NCBI GenBank assembly: GCA_022606135.1
Contig: JABYQN010000006.1
Span: 186,001 to 250,000, forward strand
Source of the DNA: Fomes fomentarius
Taxonomy: Eukaryota; Basidiomycota; Agaricomycetes; Polyporales; Polyporaceae
DNA: 64,000 nt
Direction: 5' to 3'
The notes below the pieces were generated by a model, which was given only the letters and a program-made list of their open reading frames with translations, ran no database searches and had not been told where the DNA came from. This document shows, piece by piece, positions 1 to 11,990 of the stretch (position 1 is the stretch's first letter; every line of letters begins with the position of its first letter). The position numbers were made by a program, and so were the translations under genes.

Positions 1-1344
1 AGGGGAGTATTGTCGAGGATGGAGCGGTTCAGGGCAACGGGTTGAATCTGTCATGGTAAGTAAGTGGTCAGTCAACCTTGTGAGCGCCTTAGCAAGGATA
101 CTATTCGAAACGGCAATCAAAGGACTTGGGGCAACGTACGAAATTGTATTTATACCCGATTCCCTGGTGGAAATACGCTTCCCTGATTCCCAGCGTTGCC
201 GCTTGGAGCGTGTAGTCGATTGCCCAAAGGGCAGAGCCGGCGGTGTTACTCACACCCGGAGCGCCGTGGCACGCGATGCTGTTAGTCTCGCTTTTTATAT
301 GGGGTTAACATGCGAAAACCATGCGGACAGCGGCTGGAGATACGTACCCAAGGATATATCCCAGTCCTTGCGCGCGGGTTGCGGTAATGTCTTTCTCGAA
401 TATGGTCAAGTTCGAGCGAATGGACTTCTTGTTCATAAACGACGCGAGCGAGAAGTGGCCCCCTTTGCAGAAGTGGGCTTGGTAGTGGTGCTGAGAAATG
501 CTATGCCCGATGGTTCAGTGATAGCCAAGATTGCACGACACCGGCATAGGAGTACTTACACAGATACTGCCTTTCCGGGCGTACTATTGAGGATGTCGAG
601 ACTGTAAATTTGGCGAGGAGTGAACCCCTGGTTGGCGAACGCGGCCCCTTGAAGCGTGATGGAGCTATTACGCCCGGATATCGAGAGGGCGTCCACGACC
701 GCACCCGCGATGTGTTCCCACTCGCTGACGTACTGCTTGACAGTGTAATTTTTCGGGCGAAGGCCATTATGGGTGTAGAGGTCAGCCTCGTTGCCAACTT
801 CGATGCGGTCCAGGACAATACCGGAGTCTTTCACCGGGGCCGCGTCGAACGACCTAACAATCGCCTTTGCCATGTTGACGGCATTAGTTGCGTTGTTCGC
901 GCCCAGATTGACTCCCCAGACCATATGCGTCCCTGGTGGGAGGTATTGGGAGAGCTGGTAGTAATTGTCTCCGACGGTGATGCGCGTCGCTTCCGGATAT
1001 GGGGCAATCCTGTTCGGCGTGGGGAAGACGTCCTCGACAAGGGTCTCCGTCGGAGACCAGGTCGTGTGGTCTTCCGAGTTGGCACCGACGCGGATGTTTG
1101 GAGGCTTCCCGGTGAGCGCAGCATAATTCGAGAGGGCGTTGAACGTAAACTCGTTCCGCACGTCCACCCCAGTCCAGTCCGGCCAGCGATCCTGCTCTAT
1201 CGAGAACGAGACAAGAGTCGAAGAGAGCGGTTCCGAGTTTGAGGGAGCCTTGGCGGGAATTGCGACGTTCAGTGTGGATGCGCACGGGCCAGCCAGCCCC
1301 AGGACAGCAGCCACGAGGAAGAGGCATGGTGACGAGCGACACAT
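1..1344 (-). CDS. GH79 family glycoside hydrolase (beta-glucuronidase-like), partial at left window edge
   Basis: Secreted retaining glycosidase of family GH79; fungal members release glucuronic or 4-O-methyl-glucuronic acid from arabinogalactan and related glycans. Exons on the minus strand: 1344-560, 500-348, 290-140, 47 to beyond the edge; all introns are GT-AG and phase-consistent. The ATG at 1344 opens a signal peptide (MCRSSPCLFLVAAVLGLAG). The acid/base glutamate lies in EVGNEADLY; the likely nucleophile glutamate is the first complete codon of exon 3 (GETNSIACHGAPG), as in clan GH-A. N-glycosylation sequons are frequent. The C-terminal beta-sandwich lies beyond base 1. It is the tandem paralogue of the complete gene at 2957-4737, with the same intron positions. 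Family certain from sequence; substrate inferred. Confidence 0.85.
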
Positions 1345-2956
1345 GGTTGAAAGTGGGTAGGGTGGGTCCTTGAGAACGCTTTGCATGGCGAGCGCAATTT
1401 AAGGCAGAGTTTTAGTCGCTATAAGGCGATACAATGCATCATCTCCCGTGGCCGGAGGAGAGGTAGGTAATTGAGAAGACACACTGCAAGCGATGAGCAG
1501 CGCCATGCCGATAAAGATACCACCGGCGCTAATACTGCAACGGGCAGTCCTATGGCCGTAGCGGGGCAATCACAACAACTTCACTCACAGCATCTCATCA
1601 TCAAAGATGTTCTGGTTGTTGTCTGGATTGGAAGCGAGAGAAGGAACAAGCAAGAAGAGGGTACAGACGACATGGGACGTGATTGAGCTGCGATTGCTTG
1701 GCCTAGCCTGTGAGATGCGCCGAACGAAAGGGGTTGATCCTCCAGCGGCGAGTGCGGCGGGGGTCAAACTTGCTGCAGGGTTACGTCGTGGCGAGAACAC
1801 GAGCAACAGACACCGATTGCCTCGCTGAACCGGATCTCGGCATGGGCCGGTGCCGGCGAATGTCTGGAAATATTGAAATCATCGCTTCCTCCTGGTGGCC
1901 AAGTAGGCAATCCACCAGGAGGGCATGCATTCCGTGAGCAGAAGACATTGTCAAAGCACCTCGCACTCACTGGAACCTGTCAGCGTTTCGTAGCAACAAA
2001 ACCACCGCTCACCAGCTGGCGACTCGGAGTTGCGGAGTTAGGAGCGAAATTTACTAATTCCGCACTCTTCTGATCTCACGCATATTCATTGTCAACTCGG
2101 ATTGAAAAAGAAGCTACAAGGCTTACCTATATTCCGAGATCTACCACCTTCCGAGTTTCTCTCTCCCTTCGGTATATCATCAGCACGGCGTAACCTGATA
2201 GCGGAGTCGCCTCCCGTTCTCATGAGCAGACAAGGGCCAGTGCGACATTAAACTTACCTAAGCTCTCACCTTCAACCTAGATCGCTCAAATGCAATCGGC
2301 CGCATCGAGAACCGATGTCCCGAGACGAGAACGATCGCTGAGCCCAAAGATTAGACGACATGTATCACCGGCGCCCAAAGTCGATGTCGAGTAAACTTGA
2401 GGTCGGCGGTTTCGATCCTCGGTGTGCCAGATATCACAAAGCGTGTAGCAGGGCCAACGGGACGCTGGAATGCACTCACCTTGCTGAAACGAATCTCTCC
2501 GAGCGGGGGCATGAGGCAGAGCCGTGGTGGTCCACGATGCCTTTGTAGGCTCCTGTATGTAGCCATGAGAGCCTCAAATACAAGATGAGATGGGCGCTAG
2601 CGTAGGGTAGGAGCGGGTTCTGGAATCCGGACTTCATCTGCGCTCACGTCAACAACGCCGGCGTGGATTCCTGCACATTGGGAGACTTGACGTGATGTTG
2701 AGGTTGTCAGTTAGGACGGCGCTCCCTATCAGGTGAAGGACACTCACCAGAGTTAGACGCGGTTGTCACTGTTTGACTACATATGATCAATTGTGCCCCA
2801 AGACGCGCATGAATACTCAGTCCCAGATATGACCTCCCGGCGATTGTTCACTGTCAGATTGCAAGAAGGGAATACCCGTACAGAGAGTGACGCCAAACTC
2901 CTCCCTGTACAGAACCCCATTTGTCCTACTCCTTACTGCTCAGTCAAGAAGGTCAT
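1345..2956. other. intergenic region between the two GH79 genes
   Basis: About 1.6 kb separate the start of the left GH79 gene from the stop codon of the right one. Only short open frames with no recognisable domain are present. It must hold the promoter of the left gene (minus strand) and the 3' end of the right one. I see no repeat or RNA gene. Confidence 0.5.
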
Positions 2957-4737
2957 TCAGAATGCAACGAGGACAGCCTCCGTGGAGCGAAGATCGACAC
3001 CCTCGCTCAACAGAACGCGTTCTGCCACAAGTCTTCCCCCTGGCCGAATCCCGCTGTTCTCCCAGCTCTGACCTACCCAAGTCAAGCCCTCCACATCGTC
3101 CGCATGCTCAATCACCAGCCGCTTTGCAGTCACCCTCCACCCATTCTCCTCTGCCTCATCCTCCCTCTTCTCCATCTCGTCTTCTGAGAAATCGAAGTCG
3201 ACGTGTACACTCGGCCGCTCGCCCTCGCTACTTGCTAGCCATGCGTGGAGATTGACAAACAGTGCCCGTGCGAGCCGGCCATGCTCGTATGCAGCGTAAC
3301 CCACGACATTCGAGTCACCCACGTTTAGCTCGACGATCTTCGACGAGCCGGTCTTGCCGACGAAGGTATTCACGACGAGGCCAGCGTAGTATCCAGGTTG
3401 GATGTGCGGTGCGACAGGCGGGTCCAGGGGCGAGCCGTCGATCGTGGAGCGGTTCAGGGAGACGGGTTGGAACTATTGGGGCGGTGAGGAGAACGTGTCA
3501 GTGCAAGTAAGAGCTAGAGGGTAATGAGGAAGGTACGGACGAAGTTGTACTTGAATCCGATGCCCTCGTGGTAAACGACCTCTTCGATACCTAGCGATGC
3601 GGCTTGGAGGGTGTAGTCGATCGTCCAGAGAGCGGCACCGGCGGTGTTGCTCACTCCGGGTGCGCCGTGACAAGCGATGCTGTTGGTCTCGCTGGATAGA
3701 GATTGTCAGCAAGACGTTTATATGGAGCGCGCGTATGCCCGACATACCCGAGTATGTATCTCAGCCCGCGAGCCTTGGTCGCTGCGATGTCCGCGGCGAA
3801 CGTGGTCAAGTTACCGCGGACGGCGGTCTTGCTCATGAAAGAAGTAAGGGGAAAGTCGCCGCCATTGCAGAACGCGGCGGAGTACTGGTGCTGGGAAATC
3901 CTGCAGCAACGTGAGCGCTCTGCTGGTCGTTCGAGAACAAAGGACGACCTACACCGAGACAGTCTTCCCAGGCACGCTGTCCAGAATGCCCAGGTCGAAG
4001 ATCTGACGGGGTGTCCAGTTCCGTGTCGCGAACGAAGCAGCTTGGAAGGAGATGGGACCATCGTTCCCGGTAATGCCAACTGCCTTCACGATAGCTTCAG
4101 AGATGTTGACCCAATTGGGGACGTAGTCCTGCACAGTCCAATTCGACGGCCGGAGACCGTTATTCTTGAACAGGTCGGGCTCGTTGCCAACCTCAAGCAG
4201 GTCGAGAACAACGCCGGAAGCTTTGACGGCAACAGTGCGGAACGCACGCACGATCGCCTTCGCCATGTTGACGGCATTTGTAACGTTGTTGGCGCCCTGG
4301 TTGATGCCCCAGGTCATGTGCGTGCCGCGAGGAAGGTGACGAGACAGCTCGTAGTACTTGTTCCCGACAACGATGTGCGTCGCCTCTGGATAGGGCGTGA
4401 CCGTGTTGGGGGGTGGGAAATCGGCCTCGACGATGGTCGTAGTTGGGGACCAGAAGGTGTGGTCCTCGGAGTTTGCGCCGACCCGGATCTTCGGAGGCTG
4501 CCCAGTAAGATAGGCGTAGTTGGTGAGTGCGGTGTGCGTGAATTCATTGCGAGAGTGAGTGCCGGTCCAGTCGGACCAACGGTCTTGCTCGAGCGAGAAG
4601 GAGATGAGGGTACGCGAGAGAGGCTGAGAGTGCGAGGGAGGAGAGAGAGGGAGGGAGACATTGACCGCGGACGACCCCACAAAGTGAAGGGCAGCGGCTA
4701 TCGCGAGGACTCGGAAGAGCCGTACAGAATCGCTCAT
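2957..4737 (-). CDS. GH79 family glycoside hydrolase (beta-glucuronidase-like), complete tandem copy
   Basis: Secreted GH79 glycosidase. Exons: 4737-3953, 3900-3748, 3691-3541, 3472-2957. The ATG at 4737 starts a hydrophobic leader (VLAIAAALHFVGSSA). The N-terminal part is the (beta/alpha)8 barrel: acid/base Glu in EVGNEPDLF and nucleophile Glu in the exon 2/3 junction motif GETNSIACHGAPG, followed by a HEGIGFKYN strand. The last exon encodes the C-terminal beta-sandwich of the family (from about FQPVSLNRS). Length about 535 aa is normal for fungal GH79. The third donor reads GTCCGT where the left paralogue has GTACGT. Together with the left copy it forms a head-to-tail tandem duplication, both transcribed leftward. 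Activity on glucuronide side chains is inferred from the family. Confidence 0.9.
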
Positions 4738-5225
4738 GTCGAAAGGGTCGCTGGCGTGAACGAGGTCCGAGTCGAACTGTGCAAGGCCCAGCTCCAGGAC
4801 AGCGAGCTTTAATGTCCTCGAAGGATGAGTTCGTCATGATCGTTCCTTGGGGGGATGACCAGCTTTGTTGTCACATGCCGTGATTGAGGCGATTCGAATG
4901 TCCACAGAGAACTTCATTGACATGATTGAGTGCACCATCAACATGCTGAGTAGAGTGAGGCGTCGTCGTGAGCGGGTCCTGGATGAAGTGTGAAGTTCAA
5001 TATCATCAACGTTGCTCTGGTTTGCAAGTTTTTAAGATGCCATACGACCGCAATTAGGAAGGTGTCTGCCATGTACCATAGGAAAAACGGGGGCATAATC
5101 ATCGTCGTCAGTAGCAAGTCAGTAGCAAGTCAGTTGACCGTCCTCCATACCCATCAACATCGCGAGGTACGGGCCGGGACCTTGCGGCTCAAATTATAGC
5201 CTTTTGCTAGGCAACTACCACCACA
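4738..5225. other. intergenic region upstream of GH79 copy 2, with a short direct repeat
   Basis: Promoter side of the right GH79 gene plus the 5' flank of the tRNA. A short tandem repeat of the unit CAGTAGCAAGT is visible around 5112-5136. No coding region is supported. Confidence 0.5.
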
Positions 5226-5313
5226 CCTTCGATAGCTCAGTTGGAAGAGCGTGGGACTGTAATCGGATAATTCGGGCATCCCAAGGTCACTGGTTCGATC
5301 CCGGTTCGAAGGA
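5226..5313 (+). tRNA. tRNA-Tyr (anticodon GTA) with a 15-nt intron
   Basis: Cloverleaf read directly: acceptor CCTTCGA (5226-5232) pairs with TCGAAGG (5306-5312), discriminator A at 5313. D stem GCTC/GAGC, anticodon stem TGGGA/TCCCA, T arm with GGTTCGATCCC (B box). The anticodon GTA is at 5259-5261. An intron of about 15 nt (5263-5277) lies after position 37, the standard place for eukaryotic tRNA introns, and tRNA-Tyr(GTA) usually carries one. A run of five T's (5316-5320) directly downstream is a Pol III terminator. Confidence 0.95.
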
Positions 5314-5320
5314 TCTTTTT
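5314..5320 (+). terminator. Pol III terminator of tRNA-Tyr
   Basis: The bases TCTTTTT begin immediately after the discriminator base of the tRNA; a run of T's is the usual Pol III stop. Confidence 0.7.
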
Positions 5321-5527
5321 AGTCTTATGTTTCTACGGTTCGACTAGGGCACACCGACAGACTCCTTCACGGTAAAGCCCCACAGCCTGTGACCTACTTC
5401 GATACATTGTCAAACACTTTCTTGCACTCGGAAACGCAAGATTTCCATTGTCACAAAGAATGTGAGCTCTCGGCCCGTCGTGAAAGTCTGTCGTCGCGTA
5501 AATATATACACTGTGGTATATGTGCCA

Positions 5528-5589
5528 GTGCCCTGGTCGAACCGTAAAAACACAGGACATAAAGATCATTCGAACCGGGATCGAACTAG
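5528..5589 (-). pseudogene. decayed inverted copy of the tRNA-Tyr 3' half and its downstream flank
   Basis: Read on the minus strand, 5589-5528 matches 5290-5352 almost base for base: GTTCGATCCCGGTTCGAA is shared exactly, and similarity continues past the tRNA end through ACGGTTCGAC and AGGGCAC. One mismatch falls in the acceptor 3' strand (GAAG to GAAT). The 5' half upstream of it (bases above 5590) does not form a recognisable D arm, acceptor strand or anticodon arm, so it should be non-functional. With the intact tRNA it makes an inverted repeat with a spacer of about 175 bp. Confidence 0.75.
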
Positions 5590-6083
5590 AACATATTTAT
5601 GCGGATGCGGAAGGTCTCATCAGGAGAGGATTATTAGTACGTCTGGCTCTGGGGCTTTGCCCATCGTGCTTGCATCTGTCTTCTAAGTACGGAAGTTTGT
5701 CTGCGCCCAACATCGAGAACTATCCAATGGATGTGCAGCAACGTCAGGTCAGTGTGCGTAAATAGTGAAGGCGAGGGTGTATTGATCTAAAAGATAGTAC
5801 AATAAGAATAGTACAATGAGTGACTGACGACAACACCCCACATACACACTAGTCCGATCTTCTCATCTCCCGGAGCACGACTGACGAGAGCGTGGAGCGA
5901 AAAAAAGGGAACCGATGCTAGCTATGCATTGCGCAGTTGTTACTAATTACCGTCCATGTTCAAAAGCCATAGACCCTAAATGAACGTATGCTATCTACTA
6001 TGAAAAAGAGCGAGTTTGAGGATGTATGATCTGGGAGTTTGTTTCTTCTGCAGAGTCCGATGGCGTGTGGCCAGATAGAGCAT
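5590..6083. other. intergenic region downstream of the laccase gene
   Basis: 3' flank of the laccase (minus strand). Short AT-rich repeats such as ATAGTACAATAAGAATAGTA are seen near 5795-5815. No gene is supported. Confidence 0.4.
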
Positions 6084-8003
6084 TTATTCGAGGCCGTTGG
6101 GGTAGACGGAGCTGTACGTCGGGCAGAGCGCGCTCCAGGCAGCTGTGAAGAGGTCGTCAGTCGCATGCTACCTGACGTCGGAGACAGAACAAGACGTACA
6201 AGAGGGCGTGTTGGCCGAGGCAACGTTGGGGATGTCTTCAGCAAAGACGACGGCAAAGCCAGCCTCGAGGTGGAAGTCGATGTGGCAGTGGAGGAACCAG
6301 GGGCCGGGGTTGTCAGTGCGGAAGCGGATCGTGACGTTGTCGCCCGCAGCACCGGTGCTAACAACGTCGCGCTGAGGGGGGTTGACAAAGTTGTAATCCG
6401 TGCTGCCAGCACTGCGCACGACGTGGAAGGTGTGCTGTGGAGAACGTGAGTATCATGCAGAATATCAAAGTATATGAAGGGCAGGACGTACACCATGAAG
6501 ATGGAAGGGGTGGGGGGCACCGGGCGCGTTCGTGGCGGTAATGGGGAACGAGAGCTCGACGACCTTGTTCGCCGGGAGAGCGAAGACGCTGCCGTTGGGG
6601 AGCAGATCGGCCGCACTCTGCGCACCGCTCATGATCTGCAGCAAGATCGGCAACGTAGGGGAGGTGAAGGAAGCGCCGTTGACGAAGAAGTTCGTGCCGT
6701 CCTGGATAGCGCTGTCAGTTGCGCCCGCTATGATAAGAGTGATAAGCAAGAAACTCACGAAGCTGAAATCGAGGTTCAGGGCGTAGTCAACGCCGCCGAC
6801 GACAGCAGTACCGGGAGCAGCGACGTCGGTGAGCGGCACGAGACTCGTCTCCTGCAGCAAGTTGGAGCTGCTGGGATCGGCTGCGTCAGGCTCGACGGGG
6901 TCCGCGCCGTCGTAGCGCAGGATAGCAGAGTTAACACCACCAGAGACGGAGACGGTACCGATGTTCGGAACTGCCCAGACCCAGTAGTTACCGACGTCCT
7001 GGTCGGCATTGAGCACGAACGAGTAGCGCTGCCCGGCGAAGATCTGGATGGAGTCCGCAGTGACTGGGTTGACGTTAACAGCGTCGGCCTCGATGACACT
7101 CAGGCTGTGGCCCTGAATCTGGAAGGTGAAGTTCGGGTCGCACGACAGGCTGACCAGGCGGAAGCGGTACCGCTTGCCCTTCGTGACGGTGATGACGGCG
7201 AGGTCGGCGGTGGTGGTGGCACCGGCGAAACGACCAAGCCCGTTGATGAGCGTGGAGTCTCCACCGAAGGGGAAACGAGGCCCGAGGCGGGCAGCAGTGT
7301 GCGACCAATCCGCCAGAGTAATGATGGTGGAATCTACGAGACACTTGTGAACAAAAAACAGCAGTGACACTTAAATGTGCACGTACCATCATCAACGTCG
7401 TAGAGCGATTTGTGGGGGTCACTGGGGTCGTAGACTACTATCGGTCCACGGAGACCATCGCAATACTGCGTCGACAAATGGCTGTGGTACCAGAACGTGC
7501 CGGCCTGGTCAGGCGCTGAGAAATCGTACAGGAAGGAGTTGCCCTCGGAGATGGGGCACTGGTTGACGAATGCCCCACCGTCGGCCCAATTCGTGCCCTT
7601 CTGGAAGAAACCATGCCAATGCTGAAGGCAAAATATGTGAATTAGTAACGAGGTGAATAACTGCACTATTCAAAACGTGCATACAATGGTGGTCGCAGTC
7701 AACATGGTGTCATTGGTCAGATTGTCGATGACGTTGAGCTGGAAGTTTGCGCCCTAGTACGAGATGATATGAGCATTGCCCGTCATAGATAGGTGAGTAT
7801 GCAGGAAAGCGAACCTTGTTACCCGTAATGAGCGGACCAGGGAACTGGTTGTTCACGACGACGGCAGAACGAGTGAATCCATCGGGAGTGATATCCGCAT
7901 TGGAAATGGTCAAGTCCGCGACGGGTCCAATCGCACCAGCGACGAGGCGGCTGTGCGAGAGGCAAAGAGCGACAAAAGCCACCAAAGATTGGAACTTGCT
8001 CAT
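6084..8003 (-). CDS. lcc: laccase (multicopper oxidase, AA1_1), secreted
   Basis: Oxidises phenols and mediators with reduction of O2 to water; extracellular. Seven exons: 8003-7815, 7753-7685, 7621-7387, 7333-6759, 6701-6492, 6434-6200, 6142-6084; they sum to 523 aa, typical for the family. The ATG at 8003 is preferred over the one at 8018 because it starts the usual MSKFQSL leader, with mature protein likely from AIGPVADL. All four copper motifs are intact: [44 protein letters not shown] (across the exon 5/6 junction) and [19 protein letters not shown]. The residue axial to the T1 copper is Phe (LEAGF), the type found in high-redox-potential white-rot laccases. Three cupredoxin domains are inferred. 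No neighbouring laccase copy is present. Confidence 0.97.
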
Positions 8004-8107
8004 GTTGAACCGATTCAAGAAGGGAAGAACACGAGCTCTGCGAAGGAACGTTTGTAGCGGAGGGGCGGATATACGCTGTTGGAGTCCGAGGCAGAGAAGC
8101 GGCAGTG

Positions 8108-8113
8108 TTTATA
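8108..8113 (-). promoter_or_regulatory. TATA box of the laccase gene
   Basis: TATAAA on the minus strand about 105 bp upstream of the laccase ATG, the only good match in the proximal region. Confidence 0.55.
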
Positions 8114-11100
8114 TGTCGTACATTTTGAGGCGTCTGGACGGACCCGCAGTGTCCGTTCCCGAGCTGGAACAAACGTAAGCGTCATCGCCGTCAGAGCGCG
8201 TAGTGAGAGAATCGGAGAAGTTCCCGCAGAGAGCAACTTTCGCGTCGCCGCAGGCTCAGCGGAGAAGGGCGTCGGTTAACCACTGGCCAGGCACGCCGGT
8301 CGCTTGACTGCGGTTGACGCTTAACATCCATCAATCGCTGAATTTGGTTATAGAGGCCGACCATCCGATAAACGTGGGATTTTTTGCGGGACGGGTACCA
8401 GTCGTCCAACGGCTAGTCCATGCGCCGCCTTAGGACGCGTCCCGGTTCAGAAGCCGGCACTGCGTATCTGCGTGATTCGTTGATGGGCAACAAGTCATCA
8501 TTCTACCTACCCAGGAACATACGAGGAGTGACAGTCAACCGGTTGAGTTAGTATTGCACTGTCGAGACACTTCTCGTCGTTTCATCCTGCGAAGGCCGAC
8601 AGGACGCATCAACCGCTCGCTGCGGAGGAGCCTCCGACCCAGCTGCGACCCATTCGGGACAGTCAAAGTGATGGACAGCTGCATTGCTAGTCGGTGAACA
8701 TTGCAACAACAGTCCCATCGCAGAAACAATACTGACAGAGACCATTCCAGACACATTTGCAGGAATGGTATGGCATTGACAGGGTATGGCCTGGTCTGAG
8801 GTTTTGAAAGAATAATAGCGCGGATGTAGCGGCAAGACCATTGCCAACGATGACCCTGCGAGGACCTCTCCCATCTCCGATGTTCGTGGCGTGCCAAGTC
8901 CAACTTTGGGCGCTTGAGCTTCCAAGTGGCAGAGTCAGAGAACAAGCGCCCGTGGTGTCAACAGCGACCTCCGCAGTCACGTCGCATCTCTCTTCCTCGC
9001 CATTCAATGTCCTTCTGTTGCGGTGAGAACGGTTATCATCTGCTGAATGCTCTGATTTATACCCACTGGAACTTTATGGTCCTGGAATACGTGGTGGAAT
9101 GCCTCACGCCCGAATGCATTGAACAATGCAGGTTCTCGGCGAATCTCACGCAGCGCATGATGAGCTATGACATAGGTATGGTATCCCCACCTTACAAGGT
9201 ACACCCACCGCAACGCCCGATATCAGCCTCTCTCTGGACACTCGCTAATGCTTGGTCATGATAGTAGGTGACCGTAGTTCTCATGCGACGCGCTCGCATC
9301 AGCACCGTACCGACCATCACGAATATTCAATCGATGCAGGAATGAGTAGCATTTTTCAGATGCAATCGGTCTCTTGATGCGCCTTCCCGATAGCTTTGCG
9401 CCGCATTGTTAGATGTGCGCCCAAGCGTCGGACTTTCTAGTGGATGTTTGTGACGCCTCAACCGCGGTCGTTCGGGCAGTTGAACTCTGACTGTATCATA
9501 ATGATCGCAGAAAAGCATCGATCACCAAGATGGCAACTTGTGTGCGTAGACTGGTCAAAGACATTTCTGGCTTGGTGTGTTCTTCACGTTCGACCCTGGA
9601 CGTACCTAATGCTGATCTCCAGTCTCAACAGTGTCGTGATCCGGCACGAAACACCCAATAATTAACTGTCGAGGCACAGGGCGGTCCGCGCACATCCCTG
9701 AAGACTGAGTCATGCCAATGCGACCCAAGCGCCCATTGCTTTATGCCGATGGAAGACGCATACTCCGGGCCTCCGGCCCTATACCCCAGCCATGTCTATC
9801 AGATCACGTCGGAGTAGGAGGCGACCTCCCTGCATCTGGGCACCCGCCCTCGGGTCAGCAAACGGTGGAGTTCCAGGTCATCGGAGGCTCGGGTACAATG
9901 GTGAACATCATCAGACCAAGGCTGGATAGGCCTCCGCCAGCCTTCCAAACTCGGGCTCTGCGACAATCGGCCTTACTCTGAACGTTCATTTACCCTGCAG
10001 GTACATTGTAAGCGAGTCATTTTCACAGAGCCGTTCGTTATACGCCACTCATCACCTAGGTGTAGTGCGATGCCACGCATGCCGACTATCCACCTCCAAG
10101 CGACCTCTTGGCCATCGGTGCACATGCTGAGGTACTGGTGTCCCCGCCCTAAGTAGGATGGTGCTTGTGGCCTGCTGAGGCCGCCGTAAGTCCTTCGGCA
10201 AAGTGGCCCCGTTCACGCTAGTATTGCTCGGACACGGTAAACCTCGACCCGCGGATGAGCTCGCCTCTTCGATAGGCAAGTCTTGTCTACCGTACTCTAC
10301 GGGCGGACCTGTCGGTTACCATTTATGTTAAGTCTCAGGAACCGCCGTGCGATCCAAGAGACACTGCACTTCATCACAGAATCCAAGCATCGGAGGAACT
10401 AGGGGCATCCATCGTATCCCCTTGCTAAGTAGTTCTCACGACCTGGACTAGCGTCATACGTATATTGAATTCGCGCAATTGCTACAAGCTCACGCGCACG
10501 CAGGCTGCACTCTAAGTACCACCGCTCGCAAGGGATCGAGCTATACCCGGTGTGTAGGGTTCGATGCTCTCCAAGTACTCCCAGGTTGGAGGCCCCCGTG
10601 GTGCGTAATTCCATTCATTGCGAATGCACTCCGGCCTGAAGTGATCGTGCCTCAGCCCAGCGCTCCGATCCACACATACATCGGACATAGTCGACCGTGT
10701 TCCGAACGTCTGGAGCTCCTCACCATGATCATAGTCTTCTCTACTAATGTCGTGATTTAGCACCCTCATACTGATTCTATTGTAGTTCTGGCCATAGTGT
10801 TCCACTGATTGAAGTCTATTATCGGAAGAACGTTAACCCTCGAGTTCCAATTGTCGTTGTCAGAGTCCGACGGCGAAGTGGTGAGCGGGAGGGTAAGGCT
10901 TCTTGAGTACTTGGAAGTTGAGTGAACGGTTAGTGCTCTCCAAAATCGGCTTACGAAATGACACTGGTGCGGCATTTGCGCTAAGCATCTCGCCGTGATT
11001 TTGTTACCTTTCCGATAGGGGCTGTCTGACCATGCCCCCTTCGGTAAGTCGCCGGGACTTGCCATCGCAAATGCCACCCCTCACTCATGTTCATCGTCGG

Positions 11101-11867
11101 CCGCCATCTCGTGAGACAATAACTCATCATCGCGGCGGCCTTTGGACAAAGTCACAACTTGGCGGAGCCTGTAGGATTTGGACGTCTTGGCGCCTCTCAT
11201 GTACCTCGCCACCTCCAAGCCAACCCAATGACTGTCTTCCGGTGGTATGACGACAGTAAGTAGTTGAAGAGATATTTGCCTCCGTTCTGTAACGCCACCG
11301 CGACCACCACACTGCCGTTTGGCGGAAGTACTGATCATGACTGCGATCAACGTTGCCTGTATCTGAGATAGAGTGCTTCCCGTCCGCCGACGGCTAGGCG
11401 CCCCGCAGCCTCCGCGCAGCGCAGCGATCGTCGGACGCATCTCAATCGCACAATACTTACACGATGTCATAATACAGTCATACAACACAGGCTAAACAAT
11501 CCACCATCTGTGGCGAGCGCGATCATCGAGGCTTCAGTTGTCAGGCGATGATGCGCAGCTGCGAACGCGAAAAGCGCGCAGACCGCTTTCCGTCCGTCCG
11601 TCCGTCGCTTGATGTTGCACGATTGGATGGTCAGTAATTCCCTCCGCAACCCTTGCGCTTGCAACTGACGCGCGTCAGGCACCTTTGTTGATGTTCGTAA
11701 CAGTTCGTTGGCGCAACAGCCGCAAGTGCGTCGCACTGCGGTTACCTACTGCGCGTCGCGCGACTATCGGACCGAAGGCTGATTTTATGCATGACTGGAC
11801 TGTGCCATGTCAGGATTCTGGCGTGCTTTGTCCGCCCAAACGCACTTCACGTTGCGCGGTCGCCTCT
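8114..11867. other. gene-poor region between laccase and the small secreted protein
   Basis: Nearly 3.8 kb with only short frames, none of which resembles a known family or continues across plausible introns. The right end has a short (CCGT)n run near 11588-11602. No terminal repeats, transposase or reverse-transcriptase motif was recognised. It could be relic DNA or long regulatory sequence. Confidence 0.4.
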
Positions 11868-11873
11868 TATAAG
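11868..11873 (+). promoter_or_regulatory. TATA box of the small secreted protein gene
   Basis: TATAAG 123 bp upstream of the ATG at 11991; the same hexamer precedes the AA9 and GH10 genes of this window at a similar distance. Confidence 0.5.
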
Positions 11874-11990
11874 TTTCGGCGTTGGCGTGCCATCAAGTTC
11901 CATTCCACACTTAAGTCCTTGCGCATCGCTCATCCTCCCCAGTTGCTCGCATCCTCGTCCTACAGACTACGTTCTTCATACACTCAAGCA

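Noticed and set aside
8535..8945. 136-codon frame on the minus strand in the gene-poor region
   Set aside because: Overlaps another frame of similar length, lacks any motif, and is not extended by splice sites.
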